From Terriglobia bacterium (lineage in GTDB: Bacteria; Acidobacteriota; Terriglobia; Terriglobales; Acidobacteriaceae), in contig JAIQFC010000011.1 in assembly GCA_020073465.1 (NCBI GenBank), positions 1-64,000 of the forward strand: 64,000 nt of DNA, given 5' to 3'. The notes under the pieces were generated by a model. It was not told the origin of the DNA. It saw only the letters and a program-made list of their open reading frames with translations, and ran no database searches. The position numbers were made by a program, and so were the translations under genes. Shown one piece after another: positions 1-8,391 of the stretch; the stretch's first letter is position 1, and each line of letters opens with the position of its first letter.

Positions 1-250
1 CTTCGCGGCGAACCCCCAGCCTCTTCGCCGTGGCATCAATCCATCGCGGCGCCCCTTCGATCTCGCAAAAATCTCCAATCGGCGTCTCATCCACCACGAC
101 GATCCCTTTCCCATCCGTCCACTCCGCCCGAAATTTCTCGTACCGGAACGACGGCCCGTACCCCAGCGCCCGCAGAATCGCATCCATCTTCCGCCCATCG
201 CTCACGCAGGTTTCCAGTTCCAGCAGGCGGGTGGCCCACTCAAGCTCGAT
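1..250 (-). pseudogene. C-terminal part of a CYTH-domain (class IV adenylate cyclase-like) protein, 5' end lost
   Basis: The minus frame ending at the window edge reads like the second half of a CYTH domain: an ELET segment followed by VSDG, then ALGYGP, RYEKFR, VVVDETP and GDFCEIEG, the strand pattern of triphosphate-tunnel enzymes that act on ATP or polyphosphate substrates. The N-terminal EIEVK-type segment is absent. Upstream in the same frame the codons run into a palindromic repeat (235-265) and reach a TAG near position 340, with no usable start. The gene therefore appears cut by a repeat insertion; its 3' end lies outside the window. Family assignment is by motif recognition and the enzymatic role is not known. 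Confidence 0.55.
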
Positions 251-478
251 TTTGGCTTGAGTGGGGCAGTTCGACGGCTGGACAGAGTGTTCCCGCCGCT
301 CGTTCGCGTTTTCGCGCCGTCCATTCCGACTCGATCTCTACGCGTCCCTTGCTAAAAAAAACACAAGGTCCCTCCAGTTCGCAGATCATCGCTTTGCGAT
401 GATCTGTTCCGGTCGGGATGACAGAATTGAGAGGATCTGAACATCCCCACTCAAGCCAAAACCGGGCTTGAGTGCGCC
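234..478. repeat. Composite cluster of three palindromic repeats
   Basis: Two near-copies of one hairpin flank a third. Copy A has an 11-bp stem, CCCACTCAAGC at 235-245 against 255-265. Copy B has a 9-bp stem, CACTCAAGC at 448-456 against 466-474. Between them, about 366-422, is a REP-like element starting AGGTCCCTC and ending GGGATGACA, with its own stem AGATCATCGC / GCGATGATCT around 382-404. The cluster separates the truncated CYTH gene from the DUF1801 gene and holds no credible coding region. Confidence 0.7.
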
Positions 479-591
479 ACCCACCCGCCCATCGAACCAG
501 AAGAGGCTTCCACTTGCGGAGGTTGCAGGTTACGCGGAGCGCAGCTAAATTAGGTGCGAGAGTTGGAGCGGTACGTGAAAGGCCCGTCCCG

Positions 592-1008
592 GTGGAATCT
601 GCCTCTGCATTCATCGACGAGAAGATCAAGGAACTTGGCGACTGGCGCGGGAAGACGCTCGCGAGAGTGCACGAAATCGTACACGAGGCTGACACTGAGA
701 TCGTCGAAGAGTGGAAGTGGGTCAAGCCGACATCGCCGGGGACTCCCGTCTGGTCCCACGGCGGCATCGTCTGCACGGGAGAGACGTACAAGAACGTCGT
801 CAAGATGACATTTGCCAAGGGAGCTGCGTTGAAGGACCCTTCCGGTCTATTCAACTCCAGCCTCGACGGGAATGTCAGGCGCGCCATCGACATCCACGAA
901 GGCGACACGGTCGATGAGGCGGCCTTGAAGGATCTCATCCGCGCTGCAGTGGCGCTCAATCTCAAGGGCAAGAACAAGCCGAAGTCCCGGCGAAAATCCC
1001 CACCCTAA
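592..1008 (+). CDS. DUF1801 (YdhG-like) domain protein
   Basis: A protein of 138 residues using GTG at 592, which has AAAGG nine bases upstream. It carries the DUF1801 pattern: a short helical N-terminus (AFIDEKIKEL), then HEADTEIVEEWKW, PVWSHGGIVC and a K-rich FAKGAALKDP segment, ending in helices and a basic tail. The family is small and cytosolic; some members are called iron-chaperone-like, but function is poorly known. The frame stays open upstream to a GTG at 472 inside a palindromic repeat, so a longer call is possible but unlikely. The stop codon TAA (1006-1008) lies inside another hairpin repeat, so the last residues may be repeat-derived. Confidence 0.7.
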   Translation: MESASAFIDEKIKELGDWRGKTLARVHEIVHEADTEIVEEWKWVKPTSPGTPVWSHGGIVCTGETYKNVVKMTFAKGAALKDPSGLFNSSLDGNVRRAIDIHEGDTVDEAALKDLIRAAVALNLKGKNKPKSRRKSPP

Positions 1009-1033
1009 ATTTCGCAAAGAACGCGAAATTTAG
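1005..1033. repeat. Palindromic repeat holding the DUF1801 stop codon
   Basis: A perfect 11-bp stem, CTAAATTTCGC at 1005-1015 and its complement at 1023-1033, with a 7-base loop. It overlaps the TAA of the preceding gene and has GGGG on both sides. It could act as a weak transcript-end structure but lacks a T-run. Confidence 0.65.
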
Positions 1034-1279
1034 AATGGGGCACCCGGCCGACTAGCTTCATCGCAGGTCCCGGCCATATCTCCTCCCATAGGGGAAGAAG
1101 CTTCGGCACCTGCCTCATACGTTCAGCAGTGCATCTTGCTCTTTAGCAGCCTTACTATCCTAGTTCGCTCAGAGCTGATGGGTAGCTCTCTCTCTCTTCG
1201 TGGCCCAAGCATAGAATTTTAGATAGAGTGTGCGAGAGAAGGGTCACACCTTAGCTGCTAGAAGAATTCAGGGCACAGC

Positions 1280-2326
1280 CTAATTCAGGAAGTACTGCCG
1301 GTACAGGGTATCGCGCTGTGCGGGGCGGAAGCCGGCGTCGCGGATGATGCGGCGCAGCTCTTCTTCGGTCGTGCAGTTGGTCACGCCTGCGGCACGGACG
1401 ACGTTTTCTTCCAGCATGACTGACCCTACATCGTTGCCGCCGAAGCGCAGGCCCATCTGGCAGACTTTCAGTCCCTGAGTGACCCAGCTGGATTGCACGT
1501 TGAGGAAGTTGGAGAGATACAGGCGCGAGATGGCGAGCACTTTCAGGTAGTCGACCGCAGTGGCCTCGTCCCAGTGGCGGCCACCGAGCGCGGTGTTTTG
1601 CGGCTGAAAACTCCACGGGATGAAGGCGGTGAACCCGCCGGTTTCCTCCTGCAGTTCATAGAGCCTCTGAAAGTGGTTGATGCGGTTTTCATAGTTCTCG
1701 CCGACGCCGAACATCATGGTCGCAGTGGTGCGCATGCCGATCTGGTGCGCGGTGCGGTGCACATTGAGCCAGTCATCGCTCAGGCACTTGAGACGCGCGA
1801 CTTTGTAGCGGACTTCATCGTCGAGAATCTCGGCGCCGCCCCCGGGAATCGAGTCAAGCCCCGCGTCGCGCAAGCGGAGAATCGTGTCGCGGATGCTGAG
1901 ACTGCTGTACTCCGCAATCGCGATGATTTCGGAAGCGGAATAGCAGTGCAGGTGAATCTGCGGGAAGCGTTCTTTGATGCCACGCAGCATCTTCTCGTGC
2001 CAGTCGATCTTCAGGTCGGGATGCAGTCCGCCCTGCATCAGCACGCCGGTGCCGCCGAGCTCCACGGTCTCACGAATCTTGTCGTAGATCGTGTCGAAAT
2101 CGAGGATGTATCCTTCCTTCGCCGCGGGCCCTTTCAGCGGGCGATAGAAGGCGCAGAAGGTGCAGTACTCAGTGCAGAAGTTGGTGTAATTGATGTTGCG
2201 GTCGATGATATAGGTGACCACGCCTTCAGGATGCAACCGGCGGCGTACCGCGTCGGCTTCCATCCCGATGCCGATCAGGTCATCGGACTCGAACATCTCG
2301 AGGGCTTGGGACTTGGTCAGGGACAT
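1280..2326 (-). CDS. mqnC: Cyclic dehypoxanthinyl futalosine synthase (radical SAM)
   Basis: 348 residues, the usual length for MqnC. The radical-SAM cluster motif C-x3-C-x2-C is at residues 51, 55 and 58 (CTEYCTFC, followed by AFYR). Downstream are the GGxHP-type motif (MQGGLHPDL) and PGGGAEIL, characteristic of the MqnC/MqnE/CofH group. The CAFYR context and length favour MqnC, which cyclises dehypoxanthine futalosine in the futalosine route to menaquinone. It is the third gene of a minus-strand group mqnA - DedA-like - mqnC, 88 bases after the DedA-like stop. Cytosolic enzyme; the ATG start follows a weakly purine-rich stretch. Confidence 0.93.
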   Translation of the reverse strand: MSLTKSQALEMFESDDLIGIGMEADAVRRRLHPEGVVTYIIDRNINYTNFCTEYCTFCAFYRPLKGPAAKEGYILDFDTIYDKIRETVELGGTGVLMQGGLHPDLKIDWHEKMLRGIKERFPQIHLHCYSASEIIAIAEYSSLSIRDTILRLRDAGLDSIPGGGAEILDDEVRYKVARLKCLSDDWLNVHRTAHQIGMRTTATMMFGVGENYENRINHFQRLYELQEETGGFTAFIPWSFQPQNTALGGRHWDEATAVDYLKVLAISRLYLSNFLNVQSSWVTQGLKVCQMGLRFGGNDVGSVMLEENVVRAAGVTNCTTEEELRRIIRDAGFRPAQRDTLYRQYFLN

Positions 2327-2414
2327 GTTTGCCTGTCAATTCTAACGGAGGACTGCGGCTTGCTCCAAGTTCGACAAGGCCTCGGGATGGTGCTGCAGCG
2401 GCCAGCGATGCAGC

Positions 2415-3080
2415 TTACTTCTTCCTATACCGAAGGTACTGAATGAGCGTCACCGCCGTGCCGATCACTGCCAACCCGATCAGGATGGCCACAGCCGGTT
2501 TGTAGTATCGGGAAAAGAAACGCAAGATGTGGTTGCCGTACCGGAATCCCAGCGCGGCGACGATGGAATAGCGAACTCCACGGCCGAGCGTCAGGGCCAC
2601 CAGGAATTTTCCCCGTGAGTACTGCATCGCGCCCGCTGCCAATAGAAACGGGACGAAAGGAAACGGCGGGGGCATCAAGGCAGGAATCGCCACCGCGCCG
2701 AATCCCCAGCGTGCAAATGCTCTGCAAACCTGCGCAGCTCTTCTTTTCGAGAGCTTGCGTTCCATCGTTTCCTTGCCACCCTTGCGGGCCAGGCTGTAGG
2801 TAATGTAGCCGCCGATGACCGCGCCCAGCGTCGCCATCAGGGCATAGTATGGCCAAGGTTCGCTATGACGGGCGGCGAACCAGATGGTTAACACGTCCAT
2901 GCTGCCGGTCAGCGGAATCACGGAATTGTCTGCAACTCCCAACAAAACTAGACCCACTCCACCCAGGTGGCGCAGTCGCCGCCAGATGGGAACTGCAAGC
3001 AACGGATGCAGATGGAGCAGCATTTGGGTTTGGAGGAGTTTACAGGGCAGGCACTGAATTGCGCTAAACAATCGCCGCAT
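2415..3080 (-). CDS. DedA/VTT-domain membrane protein
   Basis: 221 residues with several hydrophobic helices and the VTT/DedA pattern: a GGVGLVLLG helix, a re-entrant stretch after the ADNSVIPLTG segment, GAVIGGYITYSLARKGG, and a Pro-rich PALMPPPFPFVPFLLAAGAM loop before a GRGVRY segment. DedA-family proteins are inner-membrane proteins implicated in lipid-carrier scrambling and proton-dependent homeostasis. It overlaps the end of mqnA by 17 bases, suggesting translational coupling. A start at 3023 would give a shorter protein without overlap; neither start has a clear Shine-Dalgarno site. No obvious link to menaquinone synthesis beyond co-transcription. Confidence 0.75.
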   Translation of the reverse strand: MRRLFSAIQCLPCKLLQTQMLLHLHPLLAVPIWRRLRHLGGVGLVLLGVADNSVIPLTGSMDVLTIWFAARHSEPWPYYALMATLGAVIGGYITYSLARKGGKETMERKLSKRRAAQVCRAFARWGFGAVAIPALMPPPFPFVPFLLAAGAMQYSRGKFLVALTLGRGVRYSIVAALGFRYGNHILRFFSRYYKPAVAILIGLAVIGTAVTLIQYLRYRKK

Positions 3081-3900
3081 TCGCGGCGCCTAGAAAACAC
3101 ATCTCCGGCGCGGAAGGCAGTACGCCGATCTCGGCGGCATAGCGGTAGAACAGCTGCAGGCCATCCAGGCATCCGGCGTCGAGGTCGTAGTGAATGTTGC
3201 GGGCAAGATAAGAGCGAACGTCCGACTCGCTGATGCCGACTCGGGACGCCCATTCGAGGGCTATCTGGTCGAGACTCGCAGGCTCGAGACCGTGATCCCG
3301 GGAGCGTTGGAAGATGGCTGCCAAGTCGGCCGCTGGTGCGGCTTCCTGCAGCGCCTTCTCGCGGACGGCCCAGAAGGCAAACACAAACGGCTTGCCGGTG
3401 TGGCGAATCCACTCCTCGGCGAGATCGAGGGTGAAGAAGCGCGAGCGGTCAACCCGCAACGCGGGATCGCCAATGACCAGCCCTGCATCGTGAGAGGCAA
3501 GCATTGTTTCGATGTTGGGGGCCATCGCGGCGAACGTTCTACCGCCGCCAAGCCATTTTTCAAACAAGATTTTCGTCAGTGCGACCGAGGTCATCGAAGA
3601 CGTATCCAGCGCCACGCTGCGAATCCTCTCGACCGGAACCTTGCTGACCAGCAGGATCGAGCGCACAGCACGGCGCGAGGCGATCGCCACACCCGGCAAC
3701 ACCTGCAGGCCTGGGATGACCGCGTAGGCAGCGGCAGGAATGATCCCGATGTCGGCTTCGCCAGCCTCGAGGGCACGGGCACAGGCGGAAGGCAGGGTGT
3801 AAGAAATGTCGAACTGGCGGCGCGCGTCGCCGTGTTCAAAATCCCACATCAGGGGTGCCGTATTGAGGTAGGAAATGGCCGAGATGCGCAGGCGTGTCAT
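3064..3900 (-). CDS. mqnA: Chorismate dehydratase
   Basis: 278 residues. The N-terminus ISAISYLNTAPL is the signature of MqnA, and the protein has the periplasmic-binding-protein-like fold of the MqnA/MqnD family (ADIGIIPAAAYAV, LDTSSMTSVAL, VIGDPAL, FVFAFWAVR). MqnA removes water from chorismate to give 3-enolpyruvoylbenzoate, the first step of the futalosine pathway. It is the first gene of the minus-strand group with the DedA-like gene and mqnC. A TAGAAT hexamer lies about 11 bases upstream of the ATG on the minus strand but without a good -35 partner. Confidence 0.93.
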   Translation of the reverse strand: MTRLRISAISYLNTAPLMWDFEHGDARRQFDISYTLPSACARALEAGEADIGIIPAAAYAVIPGLQVLPGVAIASRRAVRSILLVSKVPVERIRSVALDTSSMTSVALTKILFEKWLGGGRTFAAMAPNIETMLASHDAGLVIGDPALRVDRSRFFTLDLAEEWIRHTGKPFVFAFWAVREKALQEAAPAADLAAIFQRSRDHGLEPASLDQIALEWASRVGISESDVRSYLARNIHYDLDAGCLDGLQLFYRYAAEIGVLPSAPEMCFLGAANAAIV

Positions 3901-3954
3901 TCTCGCTTTGATTCTAGCAAACGGGATTTGAACAAGCTGGTGTGACGGCTTCCC

Positions 3955-3983
3955 TTGACAGCGCTTTCTGCGGCTCGTAGAGT
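3955..3983 (+). promoter_or_regulatory. Sigma-70-like promoter upstream of dprA
   Basis: TTGACA at 3955-3960, a 17-base spacer, then TAGAGT at 3978-3983. It points towards dprA, whose start is 160 bases downstream. Judged by consensus only. Confidence 0.45.
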
Positions 3984-4078
3984 CCGCGGGTTCGGGCGAA
4001 ATGAGTCTCCCGAGGTACCAAGGAATTTACTCTAAGTCCCCCGGGGGCTGAAGCCCAAGTCGAATGGTGGCAGGAATC

Positions 4079-4097
4079 GCAGCGCTAGAAGCGCTGC
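4079..4097. repeat. Short perfect hairpin in the dprA leader
   Basis: GCAGCGCT, loop AGA, AGCGCTGC. It is embedded in a repeat-like context (GGCAGGAATC before, GCCACCC after) and lies between the predicted promoter and the dprA start, so it would be in the transcript leader. Confidence 0.5.
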
Positions 4098-4142
4098 GCC
4101 ACCCAAAACCCTCTAGACCGTGCTTCAGATTGGAGCGTCGCT

Positions 4143-5306
4143 GTGCCGAACGCCGTTGCCGTATCGCCGACCGCCTCGCACATTTTGGAATGGCTTGCCA
4201 TCTCGCTTACGCCGGGCCTGGGGCCCACGAAGGCGAGGAAGTTGGTGGAACATTTCGGGACTGCCGATGCGGTGTTCCGTGCTTCGCTCACGGAATTGGA
4301 GAGCACGGGAATTCAAGCCGTCTCGGCGCAGTCGCTCGCCACGGGAAAGTCGGCGGAGTTGGCGCGGGAAGAAATTGCGCGCGCGACGGCGGCCGATGTG
4401 ACCCTGGTTTCCCTTGACGATCCCAGCTACCCTTCACGGCTGAAAGAAATCTACGACCCGCCCCTGGTCCTTTATGTTCGTGGGAATCCCGAGGTGTTGA
4501 CTCAACCGGGCGTTGCCATGGTTGGCACCCGTCACCCCACGCCTTACGGCTCAGGGATGGCGGAGCGACTGGCGTGCGATCTGGCGGTGCAGGGATTGGT
4601 CATTATCAGCGGCATGGCACGGGGCGTTGATACGGCCAGCCATCGGGGCGCGATCTCTGGCAAGGGCAAGACCATTGCGGTTTTTGGCACCGGAGTCGAC
4701 GTAATCTACCCCAAAGAAAATTCGCGTTTGTCGGAGCAGATTCTGGCGCTCGGCGGGGCCCTGATCTCGGAGTTCCCTCTCGGAACATTTGCCGCGCCAC
4801 AGAATTTTCCCATTCGTAACCGGATTATCAGCGGCATGTCGGTGGGCGTGCTGGTCGTCGAGGCCGCTGAATACTCGGGCACGCGTATCACGGCGCGCTG
4901 CGCACTCGAGCAGAATCGTGACGTTTTCGCCGTGCCCGGCAACGTCACCAACAAGAATTCCTGGGGGCCGAATACCCTTATTAAACAGGGCGCGAAGCTG
5001 GTTGCGACCTGGGAAGACGTTTGGGAAGATCTCCCACAGGAAGTACGACTTAAGCTCACTCCTACTGCCTCCCCTGAATCCGCAGGCGGTTCCTCCGCAT
5101 CTCTATTCCCAGAAGAAGGGCTTCCTCCTCACGAAAAGCGAATCCTGAGCCTGCTGAAAGCCGACGAGGCCACCCACATTGATGAGATTGTGGAGAAGCT
5201 GGAGACGGAACTGTCGTCTTCAGAAATCTTCGCGGCCCTGTTCGAGCTAGAGCTCTCCGGCAAAGTGCGGCAGATGCCGGGGAAGAATTTTGTGAAGAGC
5301 TTCTGA
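4143..5306 (+). CDS. dprA: DNA-processing protein DprA
   Basis: 387 residues from a GTG start. Domain order: an N-terminal helix-hairpin-helix-like segment (LTPGLGPTKARKLVEHFG, about residues 22-39); the Rossmann-type DprA core from about residue 90 to 300 with VAMVGTRHPTPYG, IISGMARGVDTASHRGA, AVFGTGVDVIYP and EFPLGT; and a C-terminal winged-helix domain, about 325-387. DprA loads RecA on incoming single-stranded DNA during natural transformation. The stop codon is directly followed by a heptamer repeat array. No other competence gene is in the window. Confidence 0.95.
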   Translation: MPNAVAVSPTASHILEWLAISLTPGLGPTKARKLVEHFGTADAVFRASLTELESTGIQAVSAQSLATGKSAELAREEIARATAADVTLVSLDDPSYPSRLKEIYDPPLVLYVRGNPEVLTQPGVAMVGTRHPTPYGSGMAERLACDLAVQGLVIISGMARGVDTASHRGAISGKGKTIAVFGTGVDVIYPKENSRLSEQILALGGALISEFPLGTFAAPQNFPIRNRIISGMSVGVLVVEAAEYSGTRITARCALEQNRDVFAVPGNVTNKNSWGPNTLIKQGAKLVATWEDVWEDLPQEVRLKLTPTASPESAGGSSASLFPEEGLPPHEKRILSLLKADEATHIDEIVEKLETELSSSEIFAALFELELSGKVRQMPGKNFVKSF

Positions 5307-5340
5307 CAGCTCTCAGCTATCAGCTGTCAGCTATCAGCTT
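5307..5340. repeat. Heptamer array, left arm flanking the four-helix-bundle gene
   Basis: Starts on the base after the dprA stop: CAGCTCT, CAGCTAT, CAGCTGT, CAGCTAT, then CAGCTT. An inverted array of the same unit lies at 5702-5735 on the other side of the small gene. Confidence 0.85.
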
Positions 5341-5361
5341 ACTTACTGTGGAGGAGCCACC

Positions 5362-5721
5362 ATGCAGGACTTCAGGCATCTGAAAGTCTGGGAAAAAGCG
5401 CATGCTTTGACTCTCGACGTCTACAGGGCAACCAAATTGTTCCCCCGCGAGGAGATCTACGGATTGACCAGTCAGCTGCGTCGGGCGTCGGTTTCCATCG
5501 GAGCCAACATCGCCGAGGGCTCCTGCCGGAGAGGGGATGTGGAGTTTGCACGGTTTCTGCAGATGGCCGCAGGCTCGGCGAGCGAAGTGGAGTATCACTT
5601 GCTCCTCACCCGGGACCTGGGACTGCTAGAAATGCCGGACTATCAACGCCTTTCCGACGAAACTGTCGAGGTGAAACGTATGCTGGCATCGCTGATGCAA
5701 AAGCTGAGAGCTGAGGGCTGA
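5362..5721 (+). CDS. Four-helix-bundle protein (23S rRNA intervening-sequence protein family)
   Basis: 119 residues with the family pattern: DFRHLKVWEKAHALTLDVY at the N-terminus, FPREEIYGLTSQLRRASVSIGANIAEG in the middle, then FLQMAAGSASEVEYHLLL and a final helix. Such proteins were first found encoded in intervening sequences of 23S rRNA and are common as isolated genes in soil bacteria; their biochemical role is unknown. GGAGGAG lies a few bases before the ATG. The gene sits between inverted heptamer arrays, and its last codons and TGA (KLRAEG, stop 5719-5721) are written in the right-hand array. That arrangement suggests a gene travelling with, or captured by, the repeat. Confidence 0.88.
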   Translation: MQDFRHLKVWEKAHALTLDVYRATKLFPREEIYGLTSQLRRASVSIGANIAEGSCRRGDVEFARFLQMAAGSASEVEYHLLLTRDLGLLEMPDYQRLSDETVEVKRMLASLMQKLRAEG

Positions 5722-5735
5722 GAGCTGACGGCTTT
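5702..5735. repeat. Heptamer array, right arm, encoding the end of the four-helix-bundle protein
   Basis: AGCTGAG, AGCTGAG, GGCTGAG, AGCTGAC, then a degenerate unit. This is the reverse complement of the 5307-5340 unit. The reading frame of the upstream gene enters it and stops at 5719-5721. Confidence 0.85.
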
Positions 5736-5807
5736 CTCTCAGTAACTTGTTGCCGCCTTGACATTCGTGCTAGCTTCGAAAAACGTATCGGGAGAATTGA
5801 GGGAACA

Positions 5808-8303
5808 TTGGCCAAAGGTTTAGTCATCGTCGAATCGCCCGCCAAGGCGAAAACGATTCAGAAATACCTGGGCAAGGACTTCACGGTCGAGGCCTCGCTG
5901 GGGCACGTCAAGGATCTGCCCAAGAGCACCCTGGGGGTCGATACCAACAACGACTTCGAGACCGATTACATCGTCATCCCTGGCAAAGAAAAGGTTGTCA
6001 TCAAGCTGAAGAAGCTGGCGGCGGCGGCGGACAACATCTATCTGGCGCCTGACCCGGACCGCGAAGGCGAAGCCATTGCCGCACACCTGGCATCTGAACT
6101 CGGCGAGAACGGCGCGCGAAAAAAGAAAGAGAAGAAGGCAAAGAAGGGAGAGGCCGAGGCGCCTCCGCGGATTCAGCGCGTCACCTTCAACGAAATCACG
6201 AAGCGGGCCGTACAGGCTGCATTCGAGCATCCCCGCCAGATCGATCAGAATCTGGTCGACGCGCAGCAGGCGCGCCGCGTGCTGGATCGACTGGTCGGCT
6301 ATCAGGTTTCGCCGCTGCTATGGGACAAAGTACGCCGGGGCCTTTCCGCTGGACGCGTGCAGACCGTCGCGCTGCGTTTGATTGTCGAACGCGAGCGCGA
6401 GATCAAGGCATTCCAGAAAGTTGAATACTGGACCATCGATGCGCATCTTGCCGCCAACAAACCTCCTGCGTTCGACGCGCGTTTCCTGGGCAAGGGCGCG
6501 GAGAAGATCGAAGTCCCAAACGGCGAGGAAGCCGAAAAGATCCGCGCTGCGCTCGAGAAGGCCGACTGGGTCGTCCGGTCTGTTGACAGGAAAGAGCGCC
6601 GTCGCAATGCTGCTCCTCCCTTCACCACCAGCAAGTTGCAGCAGGATTCGTCGCGTAAGCTACGCTTCAGCGTGAAGCGCACGATGATGATCGCGCAACG
6701 CCTGTATGAAGGCGTGGAGCTCGGAGAAGAAGGTTCGGTCGGTCTTATTACCTACATGCGTACCGACTCGACGCGGGTTGCGCCGGAGGCAATCCAGGAG
6801 GTTCGGGAATACGTGGGCAAAGAGTACGGGCCGTCCTACCTTCCCGAAACGCCGAATACCTATAAAGAGAAGAAGGAGGCGCAGGCGGCGCACGAAGCCA
6901 TTCGTCCGACATCGGCCATGCGCCACCCGGATCAGATCAAGCAGTACCTCAAGGAAGATGAGTTCAAGGTCTACAAGCTGATCTGGCAGCGCTTTGTGGC
7001 CTCGCAGATCAATCCGGCGGTGTTCGACCAGACCACGGTTGACATCGATGCAAAAGAGACGACTGGCAGCGAGACGTTCTGGTTCCGCGTTACCGGATCT
7101 GTACTCAAGTTCGACGGCTTCCTGAAGGTTTACGAGGAGTCCAAGGAAGGCAAGGACGAGGAAGACGAGGAACTGAAGCACAAGCTGCCGGCGCTCGAAG
7201 CCGGACAAAAGCTCACGCTGCGAGAACTGAAGCCGGAGCAGCACTTCACCGAGCCTCCGCCACGCTACAACGAAGCGTCGCTGGTGAAAGAGCTGGAGGA
7301 GCGCGGCATTGGGCGACCCTCGACCTACTCAGCCATTCTATCGACTATTCAGGAACGGCAGTATGTGCAGAAGCTGGGCGGGAAATTCTCCCCAACGGAA
7401 ATCGGGCTGGTGGTGACCGATCTGCTGGTGGAAAACTTCCGCGACATTTTTGACGTGCAATACACCGCCCGCCTGGAAGAAGAACTCGACGAGATCGAAG
7501 AGGGCAAGGAGAAGTGGACGAACGCGCTCGCCGACTTCTACAAGAAGTTCCAGAAGGACCTCAAATATGCCGAAAAGCATATGGAGAACATCAAGCGGAT
7601 GGAAAAGCCCACGGACGAGAAGTGCGAACGCTGTGGGGCGCCGCTGGTGATCAAGTGGGGCAAGCACGGGTCCTTCTACGCGTGCAGCACGTACGAGAAA
7701 GATGATCCGAACACCTGCACGTTCACCAAAGAGAATCCCATCAACCTGCCCGACCTCGACTCGGCGGATATTCAGGAGACCACGCAGGAGGAATACTGCG
7801 AGAACTGCGGGCGGGTGATGGTGCTCAAGCGTGGCCGGTTCGGGCAGTTTATGGCCTGCACAGGATATCCCGACTGCAAGACCACGCGGCGGCTCGATCA
7901 GGGCAAGAAGGTTCCTGACATTCCGCTCGACGAGCCCTGCCCGAAGTGCGGGCGCAACATGATGATTCGCCACGGGCGCTACGGCGAGTTCACGGCGTGC
8001 AGTGGATATCCAGACTGCAAGTACGTGAAGCAAAATTTCATCGGCGTGAAGTGCCCGGAATGCAAAGACGGCGAACTGGTGGAAAAGCGTGCGCGCAAGG
8101 GCAACACCTTCTATGGCTGCGGCAATTATCCGAAGTGCAAGTTCACGTCTGCGAACAAGCCGATTGCGGAGAAGTGCCCGAGCTGCGGCAGCGAATACCT
8201 GGTGGAGAAGAACCTGAAAGCCGGCCCGGTGATCGCGTGCCCCAACAAAGAGTGCGATTACGAGCGGGCTGCGCCGCCCGAAGCCGCGGCGACCACGGCG
8301 TAG
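5808..8303 (+). CDS. topA: DNA topoisomerase I
   Basis: 831 residues from a TTG start (LAKGLVIVESPAK), preceded by GGGAG about 15 bases upstream. Domains: TOPRIM at the N-terminus (VIVESPAKAKTIQKYLG; DPDREGEA), then the type IA core with the catalytic tyrosine at about residue 316 in ITYMRTDST, and GIGRPSTYS. The C-terminus has five zinc-ribbon repeats with paired CxxC motifs between roughly residues 605 and 820; the first four resemble the topoisomerase C4 finger (ACTGYPDC, ACSGYPDC) and the last is more divergent. It relaxes negative supercoils. TTGACA at 5758 could be a -35 site but no convincing -10 is seen at normal spacing. Confidence 0.96.
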   Translation: MAKGLVIVESPAKAKTIQKYLGKDFTVEASLGHVKDLPKSTLGVDTNNDFETDYIVIPGKEKVVIKLKKLAAAADNIYLAPDPDREGEAIAAHLASELGENGARKKKEKKAKKGEAEAPPRIQRVTFNEITKRAVQAAFEHPRQIDQNLVDAQQARRVLDRLVGYQVSPLLWDKVRRGLSAGRVQTVALRLIVEREREIKAFQKVEYWTIDAHLAANKPPAFDARFLGKGAEKIEVPNGEEAEKIRAALEKADWVVRSVDRKERRRNAAPPFTTSKLQQDSSRKLRFSVKRTMMIAQRLYEGVELGEEGSVGLITYMRTDSTRVAPEAIQEVREYVGKEYGPSYLPETPNTYKEKKEAQAAHEAIRPTSAMRHPDQIKQYLKEDEFKVYKLIWQRFVASQINPAVFDQTTVDIDAKETTGSETFWFRVTGSVLKFDGFLKVYEESKEGKDEEDEELKHKLPALEAGQKLTLRELKPEQHFTEPPPRYNEASLVKELEERGIGRPSTYSAILSTIQERQYVQKLGGKFSPTEIGLVVTDLLVENFRDIFDVQYTARLEEELDEIEEGKEKWTNALADFYKKFQKDLKYAEKHMENIKRMEKPTDEKCERCGAPLVIKWGKHGSFYACSTYEKDDPNTCTFTKENPINLPDLDSADIQETTQEEYCENCGRVMVLKRGRFGQFMACTGYPDCKTTRRLDQGKKVPDIPLDEPCPKCGRNMMIRHGRYGEFTACSGYPDCKYVKQNFIGVKCPECKDGELVEKRARKGNTFYGCGNYPKCKFTSANKPIAEKCPSCGSEYLVEKNLKAGPVIACPNKECDYERAAPPEAAATTA

Positions 8304-8391
8304 GGCCAGCATCGAAATAATTCTCTGATCCGTCCGGGCTGGTTGGATCGTCTAATCCCATCGGTGTCACTCAAATCAACGGAGGAAAATA

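Noticed and set aside
240-977. 245-codon minus-strand frame opposite the DUF1801 gene
   Set aside because: Antisense to a recognised protein and built partly of repeats.
1493-2446. 317-codon plus-strand frame opposite mqnC
   Set aside because: mqnC carries all radical-SAM motifs; this frame has none.
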